From the NCBI RefSeq assembly GCF_003697815.1, contig NZ_RDQG01000078.1, positions 1-64,000 on the forward strand: a DNA stretch of 64,000 nucleotides. The letters run 5' to 3'. The DNA comes from Halalkalicoccus subterraneus (GTDB taxonomy: Archaea; Halobacteriota; Halobacteria; Halobacteriales; Halalkalicoccaceae). The notes beneath the pieces are model-generated. The model ran no database searches. It was given only the letters and a program-made list of their open reading frames with translations, and was not told where the DNA came from. Of this stretch, positions 53,901-63,170 are shown piece by piece; the first letter of the stretch is position 1, and each line of letters opens with the position of its first letter. The translations under genes were made by a program, and so were the position numbers.

Positions 53901-54378
53901 TCGAACACCCAACTCTTCAGCTGGAGAGGACCTCTGAGACTAGCACAATCTGCCTGCTGGAACACTCATAACATACCAATGGTTTTGATGTGAATGGGGT
54001 ACCACAGTTCTGACAAGCGAATTTCCACGAACATATATCAAGCTTCTGTGCGTTGTATGTCATCTTTATCTATATTAGAATATAGTTAGTGCCATATTCA
54101 TTTTTGTTTGTATAATATTGAATGAACTTTGTCGACGTATCTCCTAAAAAATGATCGTGCCATTAGTTGACGTATGATGTTATCAAGGAACCTCATCTCG
54201 AAAAACTAGTAATCAACTCTTCGTTCGTCGGTATGAGCTACAACGCAGTGAGTGTCTCCTGTGAGAACTCAGAGGTCGAACTCCACTGATCACCGTCTCT
54301 GATTGCCTTCAGGATGGTGGCGTGCTGGTCGCTCAGGGCTTGATAGAACGAATCGAGATCAGTGGGTTTGACATCGGG
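53901..54378. other. Gene-poor stretch with a remnant downstream of gdh
   Basis: Very AT-rich in 54040-54180. On the minus strand 54238-54375 reads 'DVKPTDLDSFYQALSDQHAT' and 'AIRDGDQWSSTSEFSQET' and stops, probably a fragment of a winged-helix protein. No start codon fits. Confidence 0.35.
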
Positions 54379-55680
54379 TTACGGCCAGAGCCCTCGTGCT
54401 TCGTGGGCCTCCGCAATGCGTGACAATGCGACGATGTAGGCTGCGTCACGCCATGTGACGTCCCGCTGCTCGAACTCCGATCGAACTGCATCCCAAGCAG
54501 CCTGCATCTCGACTTCGAGTTCGTTGTTTACTCGTTCAAGTGACCACGCTCGCCGATTGATGTCCTGAAGCCACTCGAAGTAGCTCACCGTAACCCCACC
54601 AGCGTTGGCGAGAATATCTGGGATTACTGCAACGTCTCGCTCGGCGAGGATCGAATCGGCTGTCGAGGTGACCGGTCCGTTCGCACCTTCGACGACGAAG
54701 TCTGCAGCTATTGCCTCTGCATTCTCTTTGGTGATCACGTTCCCTAGGGCGGCAGGAATGAGCACATTGACGTCGAGCGTGAGCAACTCATCATTCGAAA
54801 TAACAGTGTCAGCGTACTTCGTGACTGCTTCCGGCTCCTCGTCGTGGGTCGGGACAGATGCAGTATCGATCCCTGCTGGTTCGTACATTGCGCCATTCAC
54901 ATCGCTGATCGCGACAACTGTTGCACCCCAATCATCGAGGAGACGGGCCGCATTTGCCCCAACGCTTCCGTAGCCTTGGATTGCCACGGTGGTATCCTCG
55001 AGCTGTCGGTCGTAGTACTCGCAGACCAACTGCGTGATGATCGCGACACTCCGGCCGGGGGCTTCTTCACGACCCTCGCTGCCACCGACCACGGGTGGCT
55101 TCCCGGTCACGACGCCTGGTGCCGTCTCGCCTTCCTGCATCGAGTACGCGTCCATTAACCACGCCATCGTTTTCGGGTCCGTTCCCATGTCAGGTGCTGG
55201 AATATCTTTGTTCGGGCCAATCACGTCACGAAGTTCTTGTGCGAATCGGCGAGTAAGGCGCTCTTTTTCCGCCGAACTCAGCTCCTTCGGATTGACTGCG
55301 ATGCCGCCCTTGGCCCCACCGAATGGGAGATCCATCACGGCGCATTTCCAGGTCATCCACATACCGAGGCCGACACATTCGTCTCTGGTTACCTCGGGGT
55401 GGTATCGGAGTCCACCCTTAAACGGGCCTCTGACGCTATCGTGTTGCGCTCGATAGCCCGTGAACACCTCGACCGTTCCGTCGTCACGTTTGATGGGGAC
55501 TGTTACCTCGTGAACCTTCTGTGGGTGCTTAAGTTGCTCGACGATATTGGGATCGATATCGAGCTGATTCGCAGCATGATACAGCTGCCGGCGAGCCGTT
55601 TCGAGCGCCGATTCCGATTCAGTTAATTCCATCGTCGCTTCATCCGACTCGTCGCGAGTAGTATTAGTTTGAGGTGCCAT
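54379..55680 (-). CDS. gdhB: Glutamate dehydrogenase (Glu/Leu/Phe/Val family)
   Basis: A 433-residue enzyme interconverting glutamate and 2-oxoglutarate plus ammonia. Substrate region '[13 protein letters not shown]' and '[18 protein letters not shown]' (catalytic Lys), '[16 protein letters not shown]', and the Rossmann motif '[17 protein letters not shown]'. '[13 protein letters not shown]' and '[12 protein letters not shown]' complete the family set. All key residues are present. NAD or NADP preference is not decided. A mini rubrerythrin-like protein gene lies directly upstream, 2 bp away, likely co-transcribed. Confidence 0.96.
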   Translation of the reverse strand: MAPQTNTTRDESDEATMELTESESALETARRQLYHAANQLDIDPNIVEQLKHPQKVHEVTVPIKRDDGTVEVFTGYRAQHDSVRGPFKGGLRYHPEVTRDECVGLGMWMTWKCAVMDLPFGGAKGGIAVNPKELSSAEKERLTRRFAQELRDVIGPNKDIPAPDMGTDPKTMAWLMDAYSMQEGETAPGVVTGKPPVVGGSEGREEAPGRSVAIITQLVCEYYDRQLEDTTVAIQGYGSVGANAARLLDDWGATVVAISDVNGAMYEPAGIDTASVPTHDEEPEAVTKYADTVISNDELLTLDVNVLIPAALGNVITKENAEAIAADFVVEGANGPVTSTADSILAERDVAVIPDILANAGGVTVSYFEWLQDINRRAWSLERVNNELEVEMQAAWDAVRSEFEQRDVTWRDAAYIVALSRIAEAHEARGLWP

Positions 55681-55682
55681 AG

Positions 55683-55826
55683 TTATTCAAGCGGTATTAG
55701 CCGATTTCGCAGTGGCCCGCCACAATCGGGACACTGGCCAGGACTATTTTCTACGACGATGATGTTACCACACTCAAAACATTCGTAGGGGGTTTCTTCG
55801 GTGGGTTCGAGGTCAATATCTCTCAT
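55683..55826 (-). CDS. Rubrerythrin-like zinc/iron ribbon mini-protein
   Basis: A 47-residue protein with '[10 protein letters not shown]' and '[13 protein letters not shown]', a rubredoxin-like CxxC...CxxC site for Fe or Zn. It starts at the ATG at 55826 and ends 2 bp before the gdh start. Such mini-proteins are common next to metabolic genes in haloarchaea; the function is unknown. Coupling with glutamate dehydrogenase suggests an accessory or regulatory role. Confidence 0.8.
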   Translation of the reverse strand: MRDIDLEPTEETPYECFECGNIIVVENSPGQCPDCGGPLRNRLIPLE

Positions 55827-55939
55827 TGTGAGTTCACGAGTGTCGCCATGTAGAGTGGCACACTCTAGGAAGACATAATAAGTGTATAAGGAAATAATCA
55901 ATTGTTGACTATCAAACAGTCTACTGGCTAGTGGGTTTA

Positions 55940-58822
55940 TTATTCAACCACCTCAGCTGGGGTAGCGATGGGGAGATTGGTCTCTTCGAAGAGCGTCGCA
56001 AACAGTTTGCGCTGGACGGTCCGGGCGTGCTGATAGAACGCAGCCGGAGAAATACCAAGTGTCTCCGCAACGTCTTCACCGGTGCTCTCGCGCGGCGACT
56101 CGAAGAAGCCACTGTAATACGCCGTCTGGATCACTTCGAGTTGCCGCTCAGTCACTGTTTCAAGGAATTTCGAGTAGAGGTTATGCTCTATCGACTGATC
56201 GAGCGTCTGTTTAGTACGGAGTTCGACACCAGCGAACGTCTCACGAACGAGTTGCGTGATCGTTCGCACATCGATGCTGTCCGGAATATCGACAACGAGT
56301 GTCGTTTCGGTGGGATCAGCAATCGCTTCGCGGAAGATAGTACCGTGATCAGCCAATTCAAGGGCGAGAAACGGTTGTGTGACCCGAAGTCGCAGCACGC
56401 CTCCCGTATCATCCGCACTGATCTGTTGTACCTCATTGATACCGACAAACTGCGAGGCGGCGTCGACGACGTCAGTTAGTGCCCCGTCGTCGACGGTCAC
56501 AAACACGTAGCTGCCTTCTGTGGATTGCTGGACGCCACCCTGATACGTAAGGGTGCAGGCTGCATCCTGCGCGAGCCGTGAGAGTATGAACGTTGGATCG
56601 TTAATTGTGAACACGACACGTGTCATCGACGTCGTGAGCAAGGCATTCTTCCGTTCGATCGCACTGAGTGCGGACGCGATAGTTTCGCCGAGTTCGGCTA
56701 AGACAGCTTTCGCCGTCTCGTCGAACGCATCCTGAGTCGGTGCATAGACCGTTAGTATCCCGTGTGTGAGATCATTGTATACGAGCGGAATACTCAACAC
56801 GGAGAGGTAATCTCGAGAGAGAGCGTCCTTCCGCCAGGCTTCGTCACGGAGTTCGGCAGCAACGTTCGTCACCATCGTCACGTTGCCAGTCGCCGCGGTT
56901 TGTCCGGCTGGTTCCGTATCTGACGCGTTGACGACAAACGAATGTCTATCCAGATACCCCTGTTCGCTTCCTGCCCAAGCCCGTGGATCAACGGTGTCTG
57001 TCGTCGGGTCGATCGTGCCGATCCAGGCAAACCTGTATCGGTCATCAGCAGTCAACAGCTCACAGACTGTATGATCGATTTCCTCTCGCGTTTCCGCTTG
57101 CACGAGGGCTTGATCGATCTCTCGAATCGTCTCGTTGATGCGATTTAGAGTGGTGAGCTGTTCGTTTTGCGCTTGGAGTGTGCGGTCCTGCTCCCGGAGT
57201 TGGGACTCCCGTGTAACGCGATCGAGGGCTGCCTCAGCGGTTGCAGAAAGAAGATCAGCCAGTTCCCGCGCCACATCGTCGAAGGCTCCTACCATGTGTG
57301 AACCGGCAACGAACACTCCGTGGTTACCGAGTGGAATGTAGGTTGCACTGCGAAGGTCAGTAGCCCAGTTGTCGAGCCGGTCTGCCTCGTGGACATCGTC
57401 GAAGAACAGGGCCTCGTCCTCGACAAAACTGTAACTCGGTAGACTTTCTCCGTCGGCATGGACGATGGGAAGCGGTCCATTGAGCTCTTTCATCGTCGCC
57501 GAGTGTGCTGCGGGCCGAAGGTCGTTCGTGTCGGCATCGAAAAGATAGACCGCACTCGCATCCAAATTGAGGACGCCGGAAGTATCATCGACAACATGCT
57601 GAGCGATCTCTTGATGAGTTTCGGCGTACAGGAAATCACGCGCGGTCTCTTGGAGAGTCGCGAGCGCCTCTTCACGTTGCTTGCGTTTCGTAATATCTCG
57701 ACAGCTGAAGAGGAGCGTCCCATCCTGAATCGAGACTTCGCGAACGTTGACTAGGAGCGTATGCTCACGGCCTACCTTGTCCGTTGCCGTTGTTTCGATG
57801 TTCTTGAGCACGCCGTCAGCCGCGAGTTCGTCACGGTCGAAGAAATCCTTACCAAGGAGATCGTCGATCGTTCCCTGCCCGTAAATCTCGTCAGCTGTGT
57901 AACCGAAAATGAAGTGGATATTGGGACAGACGTAGGTGTACTCGCCGTCTTCGTCCGTGATAAGGATAGTGTCCGTCATATTGTTAAGCGTAACGCGATG
58001 GAGTTCCTCTGATTGGCGGAGGTCGCGTTCAAGGTCGACGCGCTCAGTAATGTCGACGCCTTCGACGACGATCGAGACGAGGTCACCGCGTTCGTTCTCG
58101 ACCGGATGCACGGAAAGATCGATGACATGTGGATTCTCGACATGTGGCGGTTGCTGGACGACCGCGTTGCCGAACGTTCCGCCGAGTGCGTTCTCCACGA
58201 TCTGTTGAATGTCTGCGTTCGTTGCACCGGTCTCTGTCCACCACGGAAGCGTCCAAAATGGTTCGCCGACAATCGTTTCGACGTCCTCGTCAATTATCTC
58301 CCGTGCAGTTTCATTCACACGGGCAAGTGAACCATCCAGGTCAAGCACCCACGTTGCGGTCCGCGAATCGTTGAAGATCGTGTCGAACTGTCTGGCCCGC
58401 TCCCGTTGCGTGACCGACCGCTGTGCGGACCGGATGGCGCGTTCAGTTCGTTCGATGAGTTCTTCGGTCATCTGTTCTGTCGGTTCCGTGAGCGCGATGT
58501 AATCGGTAATACCGGCTTCAATAGCCTCGCTGGCAATAGCTTCGCTCCCGGCGGCAGTACAGAGTAATACCGGTAAAATCGTGGTTTTGGTACGAATCTC
58601 CTTGAGGAGTTCCAGCCCTGTTGTCCCTTCGAGCGAGTATCCGCTGATGAGACAGTCAGTGGTTCGTTTCTGGATGATGTCAATCGCCTCCACCTTGGTT
58701 TCAGCTGTATGCACAGTCGCCTCAGTCTGTGTCTCGAGGGACGCAGCGAATCGCGCAATCCAGTCATCCGTCCCGACAAGCAATACCGTCGACGAATCGA
58801 GGACGAGTGAAGAAGAGACCAT
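55940..58822 (-). CDS. Multi-domain sensor-regulator: pseudo-receiver, PAS, GAF, HTH_10
   Basis: A 960-residue cytosolic protein. Order by eye: receiver-like domain (8-130), PAS (about 150-270), PAS (about 275-390), GAF (about 395-540), GAF (about 570-710), Bat-type region (about 720-880) and C-terminal HTH_10 ('TERQLEVIQTAYYSGFFESP', 'GEDVAETLGISPAAFYQHAR'). It combines signal input and DNA binding in one chain with no kinase. In the receiver domain the phosphorylatable Asp position reads 'LISGYSLEG', so Gly replaces Asp, and the usual KP is 'TEP'. It probably acts without phosphorylation, sensing redox, oxygen or light through PAS/GAF. Confidence 0.93.
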   Translation of the reverse strand: MVSSSLVLDSSTVLLVGTDDWIARFAASLETQTEATVHTAETKVEAIDIIQKRTTDCLISGYSLEGTTGLELLKEIRTKTTILPVLLCTAAGSEAIASEAIEAGITDYIALTEPTEQMTEELIERTERAIRSAQRSVTQRERARQFDTIFNDSRTATWVLDLDGSLARVNETAREIIDEDVETIVGEPFWTLPWWTETGATNADIQQIVENALGGTFGNAVVQQPPHVENPHVIDLSVHPVENERGDLVSIVVEGVDITERVDLERDLRQSEELHRVTLNNMTDTILITDEDGEYTYVCPNIHFIFGYTADEIYGQGTIDDLLGKDFFDRDELAADGVLKNIETTATDKVGREHTLLVNVREVSIQDGTLLFSCRDITKRKQREEALATLQETARDFLYAETHQEIAQHVVDDTSGVLNLDASAVYLFDADTNDLRPAAHSATMKELNGPLPIVHADGESLPSYSFVEDEALFFDDVHEADRLDNWATDLRSATYIPLGNHGVFVAGSHMVGAFDDVARELADLLSATAEAALDRVTRESQLREQDRTLQAQNEQLTTLNRINETIREIDQALVQAETREEIDHTVCELLTADDRYRFAWIGTIDPTTDTVDPRAWAGSEQGYLDRHSFVVNASDTEPAGQTAATGNVTMVTNVAAELRDEAWRKDALSRDYLSVLSIPLVYNDLTHGILTVYAPTQDAFDETAKAVLAELGETIASALSAIERKNALLTTSMTRVVFTINDPTFILSRLAQDAACTLTYQGGVQQSTEGSYVFVTVDDGALTDVVDAASQFVGINEVQQISADDTGGVLRLRVTQPFLALELADHGTIFREAIADPTETTLVVDIPDSIDVRTITQLVRETFAGVELRTKQTLDQSIEHNLYSKFLETVTERQLEVIQTAYYSGFFESPRESTGEDVAETLGISPAAFYQHARTVQRKLFATLFEETNLPIATPAEVVE

Positions 58823-59127
58823 TATTCAAACAAGCAGATAGAGCAAACGCTTCTTTCGGTGCCGATTCGGGCTTGCCTCCAGCTCTGTTGCTGGCCCGGG
58901 GTGGAATACATGTGCATAGCTATGTGACTATTAAACTATCTGTGACAAAGGCATTTGCTATTGAACCACTATGGACATAGGATAATCTGAAGAGAGCATT
59001 CTTCGAGCATGCAGTAGTCGACCCAGGCCTCATTGGGCCACCTTTCGCATGTCACCCCCTGTAGTGCTAACCGTTTCTAGCACAAAATTCCAGTACTCGC
59101 CCGAGCACCGAGAGTTTATATCGGAAA
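58823..59127. other. Intergenic stretch
   Basis: Nothing recognised; the left border of the SDF symporter remnant is at about 59128. Confidence 0.35.
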
Positions 59128-59691
59128 CATACTGCTTATATTGCGTTTACGTACCTGCTTGTTCTGATGACGGGGATCGCGAACGTATCACCACTTGCGT
59201 TTCTCAGTGGATCAAAGGATGCGATAGTAACGGCATTTGCGACACGCTCATCGAGCGGTACGCTTCCAATAACGATGACCAGCGCCGAAGAGAATCCCCG
59301 TATCAAAGAGGCAGTCTACTCGTTTGCCCTTCCGGTTGGCGCAACCGCAAATATGGACGGTACGGCGATTCAGGAGGCGATCACCGTCGTGTTTGCCGCA
59401 AACATGGTTGGACAGCCTCTCGCACTCTCCGAGCAAGTTCTCGTTTTGGTTGTCGTCGTCCTCATCAGTATCGGTACTGCTGGCGTTCCCGGTGCGGGAA
59501 TCGTCATGCTGACTGTGATCCTGAACCAGGTCGGTCTTCCACTGACTGTCGTTGGATTCGTTGCCGACATCGATCCGATTCTTGGTCGAATTGCAACGAT
59601 GAACAACGTCACTGGAGACCTAGCAGTCGCGACCGTGGTGGGCAAGTGGAACGACGCGATCGACTTCAGTAGTGGCGTGTGGACTCAGTAA
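59128..59691 (+). pseudogene. 5'-truncated SDF (dicarboxylate/amino acid:cation) symporter
   Basis: The frame carries only the C-terminal half of a DAACS/SDF transporter: 'IAFTYLLVLMTG', 'LSGSKDAIVTAFATRSSSGT' (the serine-rich re-entrant loop HP1), 'PVGATANMDGTAIQEAITVV' (TM7 NMDGT motif) and 'GIVMLTVILNQVGLPLTV'. Helices 1-5 are missing and no start lies at the breakpoint; the ATG at 59167 is internal. The remaining motifs are intact, so the loss looks recent. Confidence 0.85.
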
Positions 59692-59787
59692 TCACTTTGT
59701 CTAACCGAAACGAGGATTACGGAAATCCACCGTCGATTTCAGTGATACGACATGCTAAAATGGGCCGTTACTCAGCTACCAGAGTCA

Positions 59788-60342
59788 CTAATGCTGGCCT
59801 TCTTCGAACTCTTCGACGATCTTATCGCAGAAGGCAGGTAAGTCGTCGGGATCGCGGCTGGTTACCAGTCCTTCGTCGACGACGACTTCCTCGTCGACCC
59901 ACTCCCCACCTGCGTTCCGGATATCGGTTTGCAGGCTAGGATAGGACGTTACGGTCCGTCCCTCAACCGCATCCGCCTCAACTAGTGTCCAAGGGCCGTG
60001 ACAAATTACTCCAAGTGGCATCTGCGCTTCGGCAAACTCGCTCACTAAGCTCATTGCATCTTCATCCATTCGAAGTGTATCGGCACCGACCGTGCCACCC
60101 GGAATAATCAGTGCATCGTAATCGTCCGAAGAGATCTCGGAGAAGGACTTCTCGATCTCATAGGAGTCACCCGGTTCAAGATCGTTGTTGACAGTTTCGA
60201 CCTCGCCGGTTTCCGTGCCGACGACCTCGACAGTGGCTCCGGCGTCCTCGACAGCTTGCTTTGGTTCGATGAATTCAACCTCTTCAGTACCCCTCTGTGC
60301 AAGAAAGACAGCAACGGTGGTATCGCTAAGTGGATCTGCCAT
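59788..60342 (-). CDS. DJ-1/PfpI-family protein
   Basis: A 184-residue class I glutamine-amidotransferase-like protein with 'YDALIIPGGTVGADTLR', the nucleophile elbow 'GVICHGPWTLVEADAV' (Cys-His pair), and 'TVTSYPSLQTDIRNAGGEWV'. PfpI-type proteins act as proteases, deglycases or glyoxalases in stress protection. The N-terminal 'TVAVFLAQRGTEEVEF' gives the usual first strand with Glu. Start ATG at 60342. Monocistronic. Confidence 0.92.
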   Translation of the reverse strand: MADPLSDTTVAVFLAQRGTEEVEFIEPKQAVEDAGATVEVVGTETGEVETVNNDLEPGDSYEIEKSFSEISSDDYDALIIPGGTVGADTLRMDEDAMSLVSEFAEAQMPLGVICHGPWTLVEADAVEGRTVTSYPSLQTDIRNAGGEWVDEEVVVDEGLVTSRDPDDLPAFCDKIVEEFEEGQH

Positions 60343-60762
60343 TGTATTTTCCTCACTAGGCTAGATAGTCCGACGCCAGTTAAAAAGAGAGCCTGCCGTT
60401 GCCATACTACCCCCACATGTATTTTATTTTAAATTATTATATTATTAATTGAGGATCCCTCTAAATGGCTGCTCGCTATCTAAGCGATACTCAACTACGG
60501 GTTCAACGAAGAGGAAGACAACGCCTTCGTGAGAGAGCTCATTTGGCAATTCTTCAAACGTATTACCGATGACCGAGCACGTGAGATCGAAACGCTCGTC
60601 GAGTAGTCTGCGTATGGGCCTGCTATTAGGATAGTACCGTAGTTTGGATAGAGAGTGAAGTCACTAGTCTCGTCGGCATGCGACGATTTGGGTATTAAAT
60701 CAAATACTCTCAAGATGGATTCTATGCAACAAGTTGACAAGGATCGTGAGCAATATAATACT
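60343..60762. other. Intergenic stretch with a short 3' remnant
   Basis: At about 60485-60606 (+) a frame reads 'NYGFNEEEDNAFVRELIWQF' and 'DDRAREIETLVE', then stops: a possible end of a lost gene. The PadR frame is open from 60655, but the part before 60763 is not family-like. Confidence 0.35.
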
Positions 60763-61053
60763 ATGTATGATCTCACCGGCTTCCAGCGGGATTTACTGTA
60801 CGTGATCAGTGGATTGGACGAACCGCACGGTCTTGCCCTCAAAGACGAACTCGAAGAGTACTATGAGACAGAAATCCATCACGGGCGACTCTACCCAAAT
60901 CTCGATACGCTCGTCAACAAAGGACTCGTCGAAAAATCACAGATGGATCGCCGAACAAATAGCTATGCACTCACAGCACGTGGGCAACGAGAAATTGACG
61001 CTCGGAGAGAATGGGAACACCAGTATCTCCAGGACACTCTCAGCACAGCCTAA
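60763..61053 (+). CDS. PadR-family transcriptional regulator
   Basis: A 96-residue winged-helix protein of the haloarchaeal PadR type: 'DLTGFQRDLLYVISGLDEPH', 'HHGRLYPNLDTLVNKGLVEK' and the wing 'RRTNSYALTARGQREI'. The start MYDLTGFQ at 60763 matches the common start of this family; in-frame ATGs at 60715 and 60724 are alternatives. Target unknown. It converges with the hypothetical gene at 61061. Confidence 0.9.
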   Translation: MYDLTGFQRDLLYVISGLDEPHGLALKDELEEYYETEIHHGRLYPNLDTLVNKGLVEKSQMDRRTNSYALTARGQREIDARREWEHQYLQDTLSTA

Positions 61054-61060
61054 AGAAGAG

Positions 61061-61432
61061 CTATCGCTCGGAAGGCTCCGCATCAATCATTGCCGCTGTC
61101 CCATCGGTAAACAGTAGTGCAAGCCGGCCCATCCGTGCCGAATCGTACGCAGTGAGGTCGTATCGATTGTGATTGCTCCGATGAGTATAAACCTGTAGAA
61201 TCTCGAGATCCGCGGCAGTACTCAGGAGCTGGCCAAAGATCTGTGGTTCGAACGGCGGATCATCCCATATCGAATATAGCTGTTTTGCCGAGGCGTAGTT
61301 CCGCTCCGTCTGTTCGAGAGCCTGTCTAAGATCTTCTATATAACGTTCTAACAGACTAAAGCGTTGAGGAGCATTATCGAGGATCTGTAGCTGCTCGCTG
61401 AGAGAGGTGTCTGGAGACTCATCCAGCGACAT
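61061..61432 (-). CDS. Hypothetical helical protein
   Basis: A 123-residue acidic protein: long helix 'LSEQLQILDNAPQRFSLLER' running into 'IEDLRQALEQTERNYASAK', then 'EPQIFGQLLSTAADLEILQV' and a short beta end 'GRLALLFTDGTAAMIDA'. The ATG at 61432 is favoured over the upstream one. It converges on the PadR gene with 7 bp between the stops. No family recognised. Confidence 0.6.
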   Translation of the reverse strand: MSLDESPDTSLSEQLQILDNAPQRFSLLERYIEDLRQALEQTERNYASAKQLYSIWDDPPFEPQIFGQLLSTAADLEILQVYTHRSNHNRYDLTAYDSARMGRLALLFTDGTAAMIDAEPSER

Positions 61433-61544
61433 CGGATGGAGGGAGATAATGGCAACATGTAGCAATAAACACGCTGTAGCAGACAGGTTTGCCGGAAACG
61501 ATTCCGCAGGGTTACATACAATTAGCTACCGATAACAAATATCA

Positions 61545-61976
61545 ATGGTTTCAATTCCAGATCGGCTTCAAGTCCTCATAACGAGTCAGCTAACCGAGAC
61601 AGAGGAAAGACTGCAGATCGAGGTTCCATCAGAGCTGGTCGACCAAGCGACGGTTGCTCCAGGAGAAGTCTATCAGATCGCAGTGCTTCCTGCTGAGACA
61701 GAGAATTCGACAGATAACCACCGCGACACAACAACACCTGTTGATGCTTCAGCGGCTTTCTCAACCGGCAAGAAATCGGAACCGCCAGTCACAGAAGGCG
61801 AGATTCGAACGGTGACGATCGATACGCTCGGTGATCAAGGGGATGGCATTACCCGTGTTGAACGAGGATTTGTTGTGATCGTTGCGAACGCTAAACCCGA
61901 TGAAGAGGTAACAATCAAGATCGAGACCGTCCAGTCGAACGTCGCTTTTGCGAGCATTCGAGAGCGACGAGAGTAG
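61545..61976 (+). CDS. TRAM-domain protein
   Basis: A 143-residue protein: an N-terminal beta-rich part ('LQIEVPSELVDQATVAPGEV'), a polar linker (residues 55-80), and a C-terminal TRAM domain ('EGEIRTVTIDTLGDQGDGIT', 'VERGFVVIVANAKPDEEVTI'). TRAM domains bind RNA; small archaeal TRAM proteins can act as RNA chaperones. The N-terminal extension resembles the leading part seen in other haloarchaeal TRAM proteins. Confidence 0.88.
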   Translation: MVSIPDRLQVLITSQLTETEERLQIEVPSELVDQATVAPGEVYQIAVLPAETENSTDNHRDTTTPVDASAAFSTGKKSEPPVTEGEIRTVTIDTLGDQGDGITRVERGFVVIVANAKPDEEVTIKIETVQSNVAFASIRERRE

Positions 61977-62046
61977 ATCCAGACTGTCGAGTACACACAC
62001 TCCAGAAGTGGTCGATCCACGAGGAGACGACTGACCTGGAGAGCTC

Positions 62047-62358
62047 TCAGTGGCGCTCCCAGCCGACACGAACAGTGGCTGTGAGTTCATCGATCACCGA
62101 TTCGGTGAGCGCTACTGGATCGGGGTCATCAGTAGTAGAGTGGTCTGAGGAGACATCAAAGACCTCAACAGAAACGGATTGGGCGTCCGCTAAGCTCCCG
62201 GTATCAACTTCGAGATCGAAGATCGTGTGACTGTAGATGACGATGGTGCGTTCGTTCGAGACTTCCAAGTGTTCGATCGCTGCCTGCTCGAATGCATCGA
62301 GAAGATCAACCGACTCGTCAAACTGGTACTGGACTGCTGACCACTCCTCATCGTTCAT
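62047..62358 (-). CDS. Hypothetical acidic protein
   Basis: A 103-residue strongly acidic protein: 'WSAVQYQFDESVDLLDAFEQ', 'HLEVSNERTIVIYSHTIFDL', then a C-terminal 'SVIDELTATVRVGWERH'. Regular alternation and composition support a real gene, but I recognise no family. It lies opposite the TRAM gene strand, with 70 bp between the convergent ends. Confidence 0.55.
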   Translation of the reverse strand: MNDEEWSAVQYQFDESVDLLDAFEQAAIEHLEVSNERTIVIYSHTIFDLEVDTGSLADAQSVSVEVFDVSSDHSTTDDPDPVALTESVIDELTATVRVGWERH

Positions 62359-62509
62359 ACTACTGAAAGATCAGCACCCCACGAATATCAAGTGTTGTGA
62401 CTTCGATATCCCCCACTACCTAGAGAAGTACGAACGGGAACTCTCTCAGTCAAAGAATCACCAGTAGTCTACTCGCGACTTGTTCGCCGGACTGCAGAAC
62501 TCAGTGGGA

Positions 62510-62857
62510 TCACTCAGCGCTTGTCTTGGTTGCTTTGCCGAGGTACTCACGTCGGGCAGTATTCCCGTCACGATAGGCCCAATACTTGTATGGACCATGT
62601 TTTTCATCGCCACTCATACATGAGCAGCTCTCATCACCGCAGGTCCGGTACTCAAGATATATAGCGTTATCTGATTCATTCTCGAGAACGCTGGCATCCT
62701 CGGGTAGTTCGTCTATGACTGGCTCACTTCGACGCTGTTCACGTGCGGCAAGCAACTCGTCGATATATTCTGTGGCCTCTCAAAGTGCTTCATCGTCTTG
62801 TTTGGGGAGCCCTTCAGCAAGGTAATTCGGAAGCGAGGAAGGTACAGTTAGACCCAT
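62510..62857 (-). pseudogene. DUF6788-like gene with one in-frame stop
   Basis: From the ATG at 62857 the frame reads MGLTVPSSLPNYLAEGL, meets TGA at 62780-62782, and continues in the same frame 'EATEYIDELLAAREQRRS', 'IYLEYRTCGDESCSC' and 'HGPYKYWAYRDGNT'. The Cys-rich then HGPYxY pattern is that of DUF6788-type proteins found with recombinases and plasmids. The stop is a single change from CGA. The start codon lies 5 bp from hairpin copy 5. A shorter product from an internal ATG at 62755 is possible. Confidence 0.7.
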
Positions 62858-62861
62858 TCTA

Positions 62862-62908
62862 CCTTGTGCAATAATTCACGTCTAGCAGTATGATATTGTT
62901 GCACAAGG
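62862..62908. repeat. Dispersed hairpin repeat, copy 5
   Basis: Arms CCTTGTGCAAT (62862-62872) and GTTGCACAAGG (62898-62908), ten of eleven positions pairing, loop of 25 bases. It occupies the position where the promoter of the adjacent broken gene should be. Confidence 0.8.
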
Positions 62909-63170
62909 GGCCCGAAATAGTCGCTATCTTCAGAAGAGGTACTATAATGATAACCCGAATTTTCAGCAACAAGTGGGAGTAGAACGGTGTACGTGCATGG
63001 TCTCTCGCTAATGAGAACTATGTTGGAAAGGCTTCTAATCAGAAGGGCACCCAGTAGTTTTGCAGTACTATCAGTAGGGATGTCTTCTAGTAACAGACAT
63101 TCAGTTGAATTCGCCGGAGAACAGCTATCTGAAGGCTTATTGAAGACCGACTCCAAAGAAGAGCTACACA
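62909..63170. other. Stretch upstream of the SMC-like gene
   Basis: No credible gene. A plus-strand frame ends at 63199 with 'SVEFAGEQLSEGLLKTDSKE', which overlaps the SMC-like start and could be the tail of a degraded partner gene. Confidence 0.35.
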
